A DNA stretch of 64,000 nucleotides, taken from positions 62,001 through 126,000 of the forward strand of contig JAHDQN010000013.1 in NCBI GenBank assembly GCA_018433775.1, written 5' to 3'. Source of the DNA: Deltaproteobacteria bacterium (GTDB lineage: Bacteria; Desulfobacterota; Desulfomonilia; UBA1062). The first letter of the stretch is position 1; the number at the start of each line of letters is the position of its first letter. Under the pieces are notes generated by a model. It saw nothing but the letters and a program-made list of their open reading frames with translations. It had not been told where the DNA came from and ran no database searches. Shown here one piece after another: positions 1 to 8,780 of the stretch. A program made the position numbers and the translations under genes.

Positions 1-744
1 GCTTGATCCTCCTTCGTGTTCGCGGGCTTTTTCCACTGGCGCAAGGGTATTCCTGACCGGACCTTGCAATCAGAGCGTCTGATGTCGGGGGATCCAAGGC
101 CAGGCTCTTTGTGCGTAGCGCCCGCGGGTGTTCCGTTGCCGTACCATCTGAAATGTTGGCCGATTCCTGCATATCCCTGGTGTGTTACATGGTGAACGCC
201 GCCCCCATCCGGGTGTCTCCGGTCAGTTCTTCGGCCATGAAGCTCCTGACAGCGTATCGTCCTTGCGGCCGATGCCCCTTGTCTTCCCCGAGGTTCTGTG
301 CTGCGCTCTCTGTCTGCGTCGTGAGCCCGGCTTCCGGCCGGCAGGATATGCCTTCCCCAGAGCGTTCGCCCGGTCTGAGAGGGGGGTGTTTCTTTCCGTG
401 GGAATAATAAGAGAACCACACGCCGATGATTCACGGCAGGTTGATGCGTGACCTCGGATGAAGGATTCCCGGCCAGCTCATTCATGCGGACATTTTAAAC
501 GCTGGGCAATTATTGTCAAGAGAGCAGGGGTGCGCAAGATGTTGATATTACTGTAGAAACAATGCTTGCCTAAGCATAATAGGAAAATATGAATGTAAGG
601 ATGCGTTAATACATCTGATTGTTAGTTTGCCTGCTTGCTAGGACATAATCTGAAAGTGTTGCAGGAAAATTCTTACATTGATTACTCTACCCTAGGTTTT
701 CTTCCGCCTCGGCAGGATTTCGATCTTCTACTTCGTGCGGCACA
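1..744. other. gene-poor left end of window
   Basis: No convincing gene was found. Reading frames of 70-100 codons exist on both strands up to about position 450, but they overlap one another, lack good ribosome sites and match no family I recognise. From about 490 to 720 the DNA becomes clearly AT-rich compared with the rest of the window, which suggests non-coding or acquired DNA. Confidence 0.4.
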
Positions 745-768
745 GAGAGGGGGCTTGGACCCCCTCTC
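745..768 (-). terminator. hairpin after AOR fragment
   Basis: This is a perfect 9-bp stem (GAGAGGGGG pairing with CCCCCTCTC) with a 6-nt loop, starting 18 bases beyond the stop of the aldehyde:ferredoxin oxidoreductase fragment. No strong U-run follows on the minus strand, and on the plus strand only CTTTTC follows, so its terminator role is tentative. Confidence 0.4.
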
Positions 769-786
769 AGCTTTTCATCTCTTCTG

Positions 787-1308
787 TCAAGCCATCCGCG
801 CAGCCTGCATATCCGCAATGGCGAAGTCCTGGCCCAGACTCTTGAGCGTGGCGTCGGTGGGTATGCCGTCGTCGTCCCATCCAAAGTAGGCATAGACCGA
901 GTCCTGCATCTTCCTGGTTTCTTCCTCGGTGTACACCGCTCCCTTCTTGGGGCCCTCCGGAAGCTTCTCGGCGGTGAGGCGCTTGGGCAGGACATCGTCT
1001 TTTCGCCTGATGCCTTCGCGCACCTGGAAGCACTGTTCGAGGGTGATGATACGCTTGGCAATGGTCCAGAACTCGTCGTCGGACATATCCCAACCGCACA
1101 GTGGATTGAGCATGTCGATGAACACTTTCGGGGTTTCCTTCCCCCACGGATATCCGCCGACGAACGAGCATATGGTCAGCGAGTTGATCATTGCCCAGCG
1201 TGCGAGGGTCTGCGGGTCGCCTCTCTTTGGTGACCTGATCTCGATCACAGCATCCACGCAACCAGTATAAAGCACGGTTATGTGGTGACAAGCGACAATG
1301 GCACGCAA
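787..1308 (-). pseudogene. aldehyde:ferredoxin oxidoreductase, C-terminal fragment
   Basis: The 173 codons resemble only the last quarter of the tungsten-pterin aldehyde:ferredoxin oxidoreductase family, which is normally about 600 residues long. Recognisable family features are the single cysteine in INSLTICSFV (residue 47, matching the fourth iron-sulfur ligand), the REGIRRKDDVLPKR stretch (residues 98-110) and the GWDDDGIPT stretch near residue 143. The N-terminal cofactor-binding part and the three-cysteine CxxCxxxC cluster motif are absent. The first 25 or so codons do not look like the family, and the AT-rich DNA upstream holds no matching sequence. The fragment cannot bind the cluster or tungstopterin, so it is read as the remnant of a deletion rather than a functional gene. 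Family assignment rests on these motifs only. Confidence 0.72.
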
Positions 1309-1692
1309 TTGGTTGAAATAACTAGTTAAAAGAGGCTAAATGGGACATAAAACATTTTAAGAAATAACCTCATAATTTCATTAATATATTTTCCACACAT
1401 TTCCGCCCAATGCTCCAATAGGACAAAAACTGTAAATAAAGGAGGAAATAGACTACATTGGCTTGTGCAGGATTGTCGACAGAAAAAGATGACAATGGAA
1501 CGGGTGCTCCTGCAGGCAGGGCGGGAGCGAAAGGATCTGGCTTTCCGGTATAATTCTCATCGTGACAGGAACCCCTTTTCCAGGCATAAAATTCAGATGG
1601 TTGAGATAGCTCTCAAGTCGGCCGATCCGCCACCCGAAAGAGATCATTAAAGAGGAGCGTGAATCCGGGGAAGGTACAGGAGGAGAGGCCCG
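1309..1692. other. AT-rich intergenic region
   Basis: The first 130 bases are strongly AT-rich. A GGAGG-like site near 1441 precedes only a 31-codon TTG frame, and a 61-codon frame at 1465-1650 has no recognisable content. I see no supported gene. The last 20 bases carry the ribosome site of the hydrolase gene. Confidence 0.4.
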
Positions 1693-2379
1693 ATGGCGTG
1701 TGAGGAGTATGTTTTCATCCCGATCAAGGGTGACAAGAAGATCTCGGGGATCGTTTCCATCCCTGATCAGTTCATCCGGGAGAAGAAGCCGGCCGTCATC
1801 CTGGCACACGGCGCGGGCAACGGGATGTTTCACCCCCTGCTCATTCACATGGCGAACGTGCTGGCGGAGGCGGGCTACCTCTGCCTGCGGTTCAATTTCC
1901 TCTACCGGGACGAGGAAAAGAAGACGCCGGACAGCGAGGGGGTCCTGGAGGCGACCTGGGTCAAGGTGTATGAGTATCTGAAGAACCATCCCCGTTACAA
2001 GCCGTCGTTCATCGTGGCGGCGGGCAAGTCCATGGGCGGGAGGATCGCCTCCCAGGTGGCGGCCGACAACTTCATCCAGGTCAGGGGACTCATTTTTCTC
2101 GGCTATCCGCTCCATCCCCCGGGCAAGACGGACACGCTGCGCGACACCCACCTCTATCACATCCGGGTGCCCATGCTCTTTTTCGCCGGGTCGCACGACC
2201 CGTTCTGCAACCTCGACAAGCTCAGCGAGGTCCTGGCCAAGACCGACGCAGTGAGCACGCTCGACGTCATCGAAGGGGGCGACCACTCGTTCAAGCTCCC
2301 CGCTTCCTCCGGTGTATCGGACCGGGAGGTCTACGCCAGGATTCTGGGCAAGGCGCTCTCCTGGCTCAAGACGGTCTGA
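1693..2379 (+). CDS. alpha/beta hydrolase, KANL3/TEX30 type
   Basis: A 228-residue soluble alpha/beta-hydrolase of the small family related to TEX30/KANL3 (dienelactone-hydrolase-like fold). The oxyanion region HGAG is near residue 37, the nucleophile elbow GKSMGG near residue 113 carries the catalytic serine, the acid is probably the Asp in GSHDPF, and the catalytic histidine lies in GGDHSF. All three members of the triad are present, so the enzyme should be active. The substrate is unknown; the family is usually annotated only as a hydrolase. There is no signal peptide, so it should be cytoplasmic. The start follows a good AGGAGG ribosome site 8 bases upstream. It lies 132 bp before panB in the same direction, but no functional link to pantothenate synthesis is evident. 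Confidence 0.85.
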   Translation: MACEEYVFIPIKGDKKISGIVSIPDQFIREKKPAVILAHGAGNGMFHPLLIHMANVLAEAGYLCLRFNFLYRDEEKKTPDSEGVLEATWVKVYEYLKNHPRYKPSFIVAAGKSMGGRIASQVAADNFIQVRGLIFLGYPLHPPGKTDTLRDTHLYHIRVPMLFFAGSHDPFCNLDKLSEVLAKTDAVSTLDVIEGGDHSFKLPASSGVSDREVYARILGKALSWLKTV

Positions 2380-2511
2380 CTTTTACGCGGGCATCGCATC
2401 CGTACGCGAAGCAGACGTCTGAAGAAGGCTTTTCCTCCCGGGTTTCCTGCCTTTTTCCCTTGAACCTTTCCATGAAAAGAGAGTACCTATGCCATTGGAA
2501 AGGAGGCCAAC

Positions 2512-3315
2512 ATGAAGCGAACGACCACGATCAGGGATATCATGGACAAGAAAGGCAGGGAACGCATCGTCATGATCACCGCCTACGACGCCACCATGGC
2601 CCGCATCGTCGATGCCGCGAACGTGGATGTCATCCTGGTAGGCGATTCCGCCGGAATGGTCATGGCGGGAGGCGACAGCACGCTGGGCGTCACCATGGAC
2701 CAGATGGTCTACCACACCCTCTGCGTCACCCGGACCAGGCCGGGCGCGCTGGTTGTCAGCGACATGCCCTTCCTTTCGTACCAGGCAAGTGTGTCCGATG
2801 CGGTGAGAAACGCCGGCAGGTTTCTCCAGGAGGCGGGAGCCCATGCCGTGAAGCTCGAAGGGGGCAAGCGCGTGATCGAGCAGGTCAGGGCCATCGTGAA
2901 CGCCGACATCCCGGTCATGGGGCATCTCGGTCTGACGCCGCAGTCGGTGCACGCCTTCGGCGGCTACAAGGTCCAGGCCCGGGGCAGGCAGGCGGCGGAT
3001 CTCCTGAAGGAAAACGCCCTTGCGCTTCAGGATGCCGGAATCTTTTCCCTGGTGCTGGAATGCGTGCCCGCCTCCGTGGCAAAAGAGGTGACCGAGGCCC
3101 TGGACATCCCCACCATCGGCATCGGCGCCGGGCCCCACTGTGACGGCCAGGTCCTGGTGATCCAGGACATGCTGGGCATGGACAAGACCTTCAAGCCCAA
3201 GTTCGTCAAGCACTACGCGAATCTCTATGACACCATGCTGGGCGCTATCCAGGCATACGCCTCCGAGGTCAGGGATGGCGCGTTCCCGGCCCAGGAGCAC
3301 TGCTTCAAGGACTAG
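2512..3315 (+). CDS. panB: 3-methyl-2-oxobutanoate hydroxymethyltransferase
   Basis: Ketopantoate hydroxymethyltransferase transfers a hydroxymethyl group from 5,10-methylene-tetrahydrofolate to 2-oxoisovalerate, the first committed step to pantothenate and coenzyme A. The 267 residues match the usual family length and (beta/alpha)8 fold. The magnesium ligands Asp45 (in LVGDSAG) and Asp84 (in VSDMPF) and the catalytic glutamate (Glu183 in VLECVP) are present, together with the HLGLTPQ signature near residue 138. The ATG follows a strong GGAGG site. panC begins only 5 bp after the stop, so the two are co-transcribed. Being cytoplasmic and one-carbon dependent, it draws on the folate pool that fhs elsewhere in the window helps to supply. 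Confidence 0.97.
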   Translation: MKRTTTIRDIMDKKGRERIVMITAYDATMARIVDAANVDVILVGDSAGMVMAGGDSTLGVTMDQMVYHTLCVTRTRPGALVVSDMPFLSYQASVSDAVRNAGRFLQEAGAHAVKLEGGKRVIEQVRAIVNADIPVMGHLGLTPQSVHAFGGYKVQARGRQAADLLKENALALQDAGIFSLVLECVPASVAKEVTEALDIPTIGIGAGPHCDGQVLVIQDMLGMDKTFKPKFVKHYANLYDTMLGAIQAYASEVRDGAFPAQEHCFKD

Positions 3316-3320
3316 CCGCC

Positions 3321-4169
3321 ATGGAGATCATCAGAGAGATACCGGCCATGAAGGCCTGGGTAAGGGCGGTCAGGAAAAGGGGAGAGACCATCTGCCTCGT
3401 GCCCACCATGGGCTATCTCCACGAGGGTCATCTGGGCCTCATGCGGATGGGCGGGCCCCTGGCCGACCACCTGGTCATCAGCATCTTCGTCAATCCCACC
3501 CAGTTCGGCGCGGGCGAAGACCTGGCCACGTACCCCAGGGACCTGCCGCGTGATACCGAGCTGGCCGGGTCTGTTGGGGTGGAGTGCATCTTTTATCCGG
3601 GCGCCGGGGCGATGTATCCCCCGGGCTACTGCACCTATGTGGAGGTGGAGGATATCACCGAGGGTCTGTGCGGGGCCTCCCGTCCCGGGCATTTCCGGGG
3701 GGTCGCCACGGTGGTCGCCAAGCTCTTCAACATCGTGGAGCCCGATGTCGCGATCTTCGGCGAGAAGGACTACCAGCAGCTCGCGGTCTTGAGAAAGATG
3801 GTCGAGGACCTCAATATGAATGTTCAGGTTCTCGCCCATCCCACGGTGCGGGAAGAGGACGGCCTGGCCATGAGCTCCCGGAACAAGTATCTGAGCGCCG
3901 AGCAGCGGAAGAACGCACTGGTGCTCTCCCGGGCCCTTCTTCAGGCGCGGCGGCGCGTGGAGCGGGGCGAGCGGAGCGCGGAGGCCCTCAAGGCCGAAGC
4001 GGTGCGGATGATCGAGCAGACCCCCGAGAGCACGGTCGACTATGTGGAGATCGTGGACCCGGTCCTGCTCAGACCCGTGGAGCGGATCGAGGGCCGCGCG
4101 GTCATGGCGCTCGCGGTCAGGGTGGGTGCCACCCGGCTCATAGATAACATGACCCTGGAGACGTCCTGA
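3321..4169 (+). CDS. panC: pantothenate synthetase
   Basis: Pantoate-beta-alanine ligase condenses pantoate with beta-alanine, using ATP, to make pantothenate. The 282-residue protein has the family's nucleotidyl-transferase features in order: PTMGYLHEGH (an HxGH-type motif, residues 29-38), FVNPTQFG, the GEKDYQQL stretch and the KMSKS-like SSRNKYLS. Its length is normal. It directly follows panB with a 5-bp gap, forming a two-gene pantothenate operon; no panD is seen nearby. The last 22 codons (4104-4169), including the stop, are duplicated immediately downstream in a diverged tandem copy that ends in its own stop codon at 4230-4232. The functional enzyme should be unaffected because the normal stop is intact. 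Confidence 0.97.
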   Translation: MEIIREIPAMKAWVRAVRKRGETICLVPTMGYLHEGHLGLMRMGGPLADHLVISIFVNPTQFGAGEDLATYPRDLPRDTELAGSVGVECIFYPGAGAMYPPGYCTYVEVEDITEGLCGASRPGHFRGVATVVAKLFNIVEPDVAIFGEKDYQQLAVLRKMVEDLNMNVQVLAHPTVREEDGLAMSSRNKYLSAEQRKNALVLSRALLQARRRVERGERSAEALKAEAVRMIEQTPESTVDYVEIVDPVLLRPVERIEGRAVMALAVRVGATRLIDNMTLETS

Positions 4170-4232
4170 ATGCCGGTGCAGGAGACCGCGGGGACAACCC
4201 TGCTCATAGAGGACATGGTTCTGGAGGCCTGA
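4104..4232 (+). repeat. tandem duplication of panC 3' end
   Basis: Two adjacent segments, 4104-4169 (the true end of panC) and 4170-4232, each begin with ATG and end with TGA. They share the core CTCATAGA..ACATG...CTGGAG. Read in frame, the first gives ..RLIDNMTLETS-stop and the second ..LLIEDMVLEA-stop, so the copy has diverged but kept its stop codon. The second copy has no ribosome site of its own and is probably a non-coding relic. Confidence 0.75.
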
Positions 4233-4393
4233 TGCTGGAGTTCCGCGAAGACGCCCCCATAGGCGCACTCATATTCTGGAGCATCGCGCTGGTGATCTGG
4301 ATCGTGATCAAGATCAGGTCGCGCTCCGGCGGCAAGGGGGATTCTTCCAGGAGAGAATCCTCTAAGCGAGAGAAGAAAGAAAACCCTGAATGA
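4232..4393 (+). CDS. small single-span membrane protein
   Basis: A 53-codon frame predicts a short acidic N-terminus (MLEFREDAP), one hydrophobic segment of about 18 residues (GALIFWSIALVIWIVIKI) and a strongly charged, mostly basic tail. The ATG overlaps the stop of the duplicated panC end and has a well-placed TGGAGG ribosome site 5 bases upstream, which argues that it is translated with the pan operon. Its last 32 bases run tail-to-tail into metX on the opposite strand. No family is recognised. The main doubt is its short length. Confidence 0.5.
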   Translation: MLEFREDAPIGALIFWSIALVIWIVIKIRSRSGGKGDSSRRESSKREKKENPE

Positions 4394-5504
4394 TCTCCGA
4401 GGGCCTGGCATAGTCTGTCAGGAACGCGTCGTGGCCGTGCTCGGTAGCGATCTCGGTGTAGGAGACCCGGACATTGAACGCGGAAAAGAGTTGCACGATC
4501 TCCTTTGACTGGGAAGGCGGGTAGAGCCAGTCCGAGCTGAAGGAGATCACGAGGCCCCGTTTCCCGCGCATGTCGTCCAGATGCGCGCCCCGCTGTCTTC
4601 CCTCCCCCCGGAAGCGGTCCCGCGAGCTCAGCGACGTTTTCAGGTCGAAGTTGTCGATGGCGTTGGTGATGTAGAGATAGCTGTTGGCGTCGAAGCGCTT
4701 GACGAACGAGACTCCCTGGTAGTCGAGATAGTGCTCCACTTCGAAGGAAGGCCTGAAGATGGCCCTGGACTCCTTGTCTTTCTTGAGCCTCCCGAACTTC
4801 TCCTGCATCATCTTTTCCGAGAGATAGGTGATATGGCCGATCATCCGGGCCACCGAGAGCCCCCCTTCAGGGGGCACGCCGTCGTAATAGTTGCCGTTGT
4901 TCCACCGGGGGTCGGCCATGATCGCGCGCCTGCCCACCTCGTTGAAGGCGATCTGCTGGGCGGAGTGTTTCATGGACGAGGCGATGCAGATAAATGATTC
5001 GAACTGGAACGGATAGTCGCAGAAGAACTGCAAAGCCTGCATCCCGCCCATGGAGCCACCGGCGATGCACTTGAGCCTGTCTACGCCCAGGTGCCTGAGC
5101 AGAATTCGCTGCACCTCAACCATGTCGCGCACGGACAGGGGCGGGAAGGTGAGCCCGTAGGGCCTGCCCGTGGCGGGATCGATGGAGGCCGGCCCCGAGG
5201 TGCCCCGGCACCCGCCGATCACGTTGGAGCAGATCACGAAGTAGCGGTCGGTATCGAAGGCCTTTCCCGGCCCGATCATGCAGTCCCACCAGCCGGGCTT
5301 GCGGTCACCCTCGTGGTAGAAGGCAGCGTGGGCGTCGCCGGAGAGCGCGTGCTCGACGAGCACGGCGTTGTCCCCCTGTTCGTTGAGCCGGCCATAGGTC
5401 TCGTAGGCGATGTCGATCCGGGGGAGGATGTCTCCGGACTCGAACCTGAAGGGCCGCTCGAGGGAGAGGACTTCAGTCTCGACAAGGGTGGGGGTGTGGT
5501 TCAT
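4362..5504 (-). CDS. metX: homoserine O-acetyltransferase
   Basis: MetX transfers an acetyl group from acetyl-CoA to homoserine, giving O-acetylhomoserine for direct sulfhydrylation. The 380-residue alpha/beta-hydrolase-fold enzyme carries the nucleophile Ser151 in GGSMGG, Asp325 in SSDWLYP and His358 in HGHDAF, with the family stretch EHALSGDAHA near residue 51. Some MetX homologues use succinyl-CoA, and acyl choice cannot be settled by eye. The start is the ATG that overlaps the metW stop by 4 bases (ATGA), so it is translationally coupled. It is the last gene of a metY-metW-metX operon, making a compact homocysteine pathway. The cytoplasmic location and the typical length leave little doubt. 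Confidence 0.95.
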   Translation of the reverse strand: MNHTPTLVETEVLSLERPFRFESGDILPRIDIAYETYGRLNEQGDNAVLVEHALSGDAHAAFYHEGDRKPGWWDCMIGPGKAFDTDRYFVICSNVIGGCRGTSGPASIDPATGRPYGLTFPPLSVRDMVEVQRILLRHLGVDRLKCIAGGSMGGMQALQFFCDYPFQFESFICIASSMKHSAQQIAFNEVGRRAIMADPRWNNGNYYDGVPPEGGLSVARMIGHITYLSEKMMQEKFGRLKKDKESRAIFRPSFEVEHYLDYQGVSFVKRFDANSYLYITNAIDNFDLKTSLSSRDRFRGEGRQRGAHLDDMRGKRGLVISFSSDWLYPPSQSKEIVQLFSAFNVRVSYTEIATEHGHDAFLTDYARPSEIIQGFLSSLA

Positions 5505-6106
5505 GCGCGCCTCAGCCTGAAGATCCCCTCCTTTGCCAGGAGGTTGTAGAGCGGCCACCGGGTGTCGCTCACGATGTCGAGGGGGAAGAAGTACCGGGCG
5601 TCCATGATCTCGACCCCGATCTCCCGTATTGACGACATGAACTCCCTGAGGGAGACGTAGCGCAGCACCGGGGTGTCGTGCCAGCCTCCGGAGAGCCTGG
5701 CGCTCGAGCTCACCCTCCCCTGGGCCAGGACGCGCAGGCGGTTGCGCGCATAACCGAAGTTCGAGATGGAGATGATGGCGAACCTCCCCACCCTGAGCAT
5801 CTCCTCGATGACCCGGTAAGGCCGGGTGATGACCTGCAGGGTGGCGTTGAGCACCACGTAGTCGAAGCTGCCGTCGTCCCACTCGGAGAGGTCCTTGTCG
5901 ATGTCGGCCTGATACACGCAGAGCCCCTTGCTGATGCACTTGAGGATCATCTCGTGGGAGATCTCCACGCCGATGCCTTCCACCTGCCTGGTTCCCGCCA
6001 GGGTCTTGAGCAGCGAACCGTCGCCGCACCCGAGGTCCAGCACCCTGCTGCCGTGCGCGACCCACTCCTGGATGATGGGGTAGTTCTGGGCCGGGATCTT
6101 ATACAC
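5501..6106 (-). CDS. metW: methionine biosynthesis protein MetW
   Basis: A 201-residue class I SAM-dependent methyltransferase-fold protein with the SAM-binding motif LDLGCGDG at residues 23-30. MetW proteins are nearly always encoded beside metX and are reported to partner MetX, but no confirmed methylation substrate is known to me. The gene starts with GTG: the coding frame has no better ATG, and a GGGGCAGGA stretch lies directly upstream. It overlaps the end of metY by 8 bases and metX by 4, so all three genes are tightly coupled. The length is usual for the family. Confidence 0.93.
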   Translation of the reverse strand: MYKIPAQNYPIIQEWVAHGSRVLDLGCGDGSLLKTLAGTRQVEGIGVEISHEMILKCISKGLCVYQADIDKDLSEWDDGSFDYVVLNATLQVITRPYRVIEEMLRVGRFAIISISNFGYARNRLRVLAQGRVSSSARLSGGWHDTPVLRYVSLREFMSSIREIGVEIMDARYFFPLDIVSDTRWPLYNLLAKEGIFRLRRA

Positions 6107-7373
6107 TCCTGCCCCTCATGAGCGCCCAGTCCAGGTCTTCCAGGATGTCGTCAACGTCCTCGATGCCCACCGAGAGCCGGATCATGTCCGGCGTGATTCC
6201 CGAGGCGGCCTGCTGCTCCGGGCTGAGCTGCTGGTGGGTGGTGGATGCGGGGTGGATGATGAGCGTCTTGGCGTCGCCGATATTGGCCAGGTGCGAGATG
6301 AGCCTCACCGAGTCCACCACCTGTTTCGCCACCGGGTAGCCCCCTTTGGGCGCAAAGGAGATGATGGCCCCGAAGCCGTTCTTCAGGTACTTGAGGGCTG
6401 TCTCGTGGTCCGGGTGGTGCGTGAGGCCGGGATAGTTGACCCAGTCCACGCCCTTGTGGTTTTCCAGGAACGAGGCCACCTTCATGGCGTTTTCGCAGTG
6501 GCGCTGCATGCGCAGGCTCAAGGTCTCGATGCCCAGCAGGAAGGTGAAGGCGTTGAAGGGCGCCATGCACGCCCCGCCGTCACGCAGGAGCACCGAGCGG
6601 AGCCGTCCGATGTAGGCCTGGTCTCCGAACTCCTCGGTGAAGTTCAGGCCGTTCAGGTCGGGGTCGGGCCGTGAGAGCTTCTCGAACCCCTCCCAGGAAA
6701 ACCGGCCCGAGTCCGTGACGCTCCCGCCGATGGAGACCCCGTGGCCCCCCATGAACTTGGTCAGCGAGTGCACCACGATGTCGGCCCCGTACTCGAAGGG
6801 CCTCAGCAGGTAGGGGGTGGTGGCGGTGTTGTCCACGATCAGGGGCACCCCCTGTTCGTGCGAGAACCTGGCGATCGTTTCGAGGTCGGCCACCGTGTTC
6901 ATGGGGTTGCCGATGGTCTCGGTGAACACGGCCCTGGTCTTCGGGCCAAGCGCGGCCTGGAGCTGCTCCCGGTCGTTGATGTCCACGAATCGCACCCCGA
7001 CGCCGAACCCTTTCAGGGTGCTCTGGAACAGGTGGGTGGTGCCCCCGTAGAGGGCCCGGGACGACACGATCTCGTCGCCGCACTGCGCGATGGTCAGGAC
7101 CGAGGAGAGGATGGCCGCGCTCCCCGATGCGAGAGCCACCGAGCCGGCTCCCCCTTCCAGGAGGGACACCCGCTTCTCCAGGACCCCGGTCGTGGGGTTG
7201 CTGATCCGTGAATAGATGTCCCCGCTTTCCTCTCCGGCAAAGAGCGCGCCTGCATGGTCGGCATCCCGGAAGGTAAACGACGTGCTCTGGTAGATGGGCA
7301 CCGCCCTTGACCGGCTGAAGTCGTCGGGCCTGTGACCGCCGTGGATCTGGATCGTATCGAATCTGAAGGGCAT
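6099..7373 (-). CDS. metY: O-acetylhomoserine sulfhydrylase
   Basis: A PLP enzyme of the Cys/Met-metabolism family that makes homocysteine from O-acetylhomoserine and sulfide, the sulfide-fixing route fitting an anaerobe. The 424 residues include the PLP lysine in VHSLTKFMGG (Lys206), the cofactor-binding Asp181 in IVDNTATTP, and the family's YSRISNPT and ASGSAA segments. I chose the ATG at 7373 rather than one six codons upstream at 7391, because GAGGTG lies 6 bases before it while the upstream ATG has only a weak site. It heads the metY-metW-metX operon. No SAM riboswitch was recognised in the 295 bp upstream. Confidence 0.95.
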   Translation of the reverse strand: MPFRFDTIQIHGGHRPDDFSRSRAVPIYQSTSFTFRDADHAGALFAGEESGDIYSRISNPTTGVLEKRVSLLEGGAGSVALASGSAAILSSVLTIAQCGDEIVSSRALYGGTTHLFQSTLKGFGVGVRFVDINDREQLQAALGPKTRAVFTETIGNPMNTVADLETIARFSHEQGVPLIVDNTATTPYLLRPFEYGADIVVHSLTKFMGGHGVSIGGSVTDSGRFSWEGFEKLSRPDPDLNGLNFTEEFGDQAYIGRLRSVLLRDGGACMAPFNAFTFLLGIETLSLRMQRHCENAMKVASFLENHKGVDWVNYPGLTHHPDHETALKYLKNGFGAIISFAPKGGYPVAKQVVDSVRLISHLANIGDAKTLIIHPASTTHQQLSPEQQAASGITPDMIRLSVGIEDVDDILEDLDWALMRGRSV

Positions 7374-7668
7374 TCTCGACACCTCGTTCATTCACTTTTA
7401 TTTACCCTGAGTGTTTCGCCAGGGCATATACAACCATCAATAACGTTTCTTTCCCGGAGGGTAAAGGGTTGATCTTTTCTGCCGGAATTTTTTTCGCGCC
7501 GGCGGCACAGACCCCTTGGCTTCCTTATGTCCCGGGCGGCGGGCACGCTTTCATGGAAGACCATGCCGCTTTTTAAGGTCGGCCCGAGTGGGCCTCGTTC
7601 ATTTCTTCGTGCCGCATTCGGCGAATATGATGAGGAATTTCAGGGGCGAAGAATCCGGCAAGACACCC

Positions 7669-8691
7669 TCATCCGGGGTCGGCAGACTGAATCCCTGAGG
7701 CCCGGAACAGGGCAGGGGGGCCGCACTCGCTCATTCCGGCCCTGCCTTCTTCAATGAGCACTTCGAGGTGGGCGTAGATCTCCGAGACCGCCAGGAAGAT
7801 CTCGCTCTCGGGTATGTCCGGAAACAGCTCCTGAACCAGGTGGGAGATGGGCCGGTCAATGTCCAGGATCTGATGGAGGATCTGGCGTTTCCGGCTCTCG
7901 TGATGTTCCCGGTAGCGCGAGAGAAGCCCGGGCACATCGTCGATGTATTCCCCGTGGCCGGAAAAGGCGTAACGGATGTCGAGCCCTTCGATCTTTTTCA
8001 GGGAAGCCTCGTAGGAGATCAGGCTCTGGTAGCCGGGGTCGCTCAGCAGGGAGCGATGTATCTCCATGATGGGGTTGGGGGTGATGTGCTTGATGATGTG
8101 GTCCCCGGAAAAGAGGACACGCGTCCCGGGCTCGTACAGGCAGCAGCTCCCCGGGGAGTGCCCGGGGGTGTGAACGACCCTGAGCTCGAAGCCGGTGCCG
8201 GAAAAGGTATCTCCCCCGTCCATGGGGATGACCCTATCCAGCGGATCGCAGAAGTTCTTGAAGAACGCGGACCTCCGCTTCATGCGTTCGACCGCGTCCC
8301 GCGGCATGCCGGCCATCCGGGTGAACTCCAGCACCTCGTCGCTCCAGAACCCGTGCCGGATATACTCGCCCGTGGTGCGCCAGATATCGTCCCGGTGGAG
8401 GTGGCAGGGGATGGGACGGCCTGCGGCCTCGATGATCTTTCCTGTGAGGCCGAAGTGGTCGATGTGGCCATGGGTCAGGATGATGCGCTCGATGTCCCGG
8501 AAGCCGAAACCGATCCCGAGGAGCTGCTTTTCGATGTTTTCGAAGGCGCCGGGAAACTTCGGCCCGGTATCGATCAGGGTCACCGGGCCCGTGCCCAGCA
8601 CATAGATGTTCGATGTCAGGAGATTGCCGAACCCCGGAACCGGAAGGACAACGGCATGGATCGCATCGAAGGGGGGAAACGCGCTGATCAC
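7669..8691 (-). CDS. metallo-beta-lactamase fold hydrolase
   Basis: A 340-residue hydrolase of the metallo-beta-lactamase superfamily. The zinc motif THGHIDH is at residues 73-79, followed by HTPGHSPGS and SGDHI, which supply the remaining ligands. A C-terminal helical region of about 100 residues resembles the dimerisation tail of glyoxalase-II-like or LACTB2-like members. Substrate is unknown. The GTG start at 8691 is chosen because AGGTGA lies 7 bases upstream and longer frames would run through the nifU-like gene. A terminator-shaped hairpin stands between the NifU gene and this start, so expression may depend on read-through or on a promoter inside the short gap. There is no signal peptide, so it should be cytoplasmic. 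Confidence 0.85.
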   Translation of the reverse strand: MISAFPPFDAIHAVVLPVPGFGNLLTSNIYVLGTGPVTLIDTGPKFPGAFENIEKQLLGIGFGFRDIERIILTHGHIDHFGLTGKIIEAAGRPIPCHLHRDDIWRTTGEYIRHGFWSDEVLEFTRMAGMPRDAVERMKRRSAFFKNFCDPLDRVIPMDGGDTFSGTGFELRVVHTPGHSPGSCCLYEPGTRVLFSGDHIIKHITPNPIMEIHRSLLSDPGYQSLISYEASLKKIEGLDIRYAFSGHGEYIDDVPGLLSRYREHHESRKRQILHQILDIDRPISHLVQELFPDIPESEIFLAVSEIYAHLEVLIEEGRAGMSECGPPALFRASGIQSADPG

Positions 8692-8727
8692 TGAGAGGTC
8701 ACCTGCACAACGTGTGGCGGATATACG

Positions 8728-8751
8728 AAAAAGGCCGGGACCTCCGGCCTC
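8728..8751 (-). terminator. intrinsic terminator after NifU-like gene
   Basis: On the minus strand this reads as a 7-bp stem (AGGCCGG with CCGGCCT), a 5-nt loop, then TTTTTC: a textbook Rho-independent terminator. It lies 30 bp beyond the NifU-like stop and only 37 bp before the start of the metallo-beta-lactamase gene, so it could also act as an attenuator for that gene. Confidence 0.75.
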
Positions 8752-8780
8752 TTTCGTGCACCTGATTGAAGTCTTCTCGT

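Noticed and set aside
7374..7668. SAM riboswitch upstream of metY
   Set aside because: I could not identify conserved SAM-I or SAM-II core elements in the minus-strand leader.
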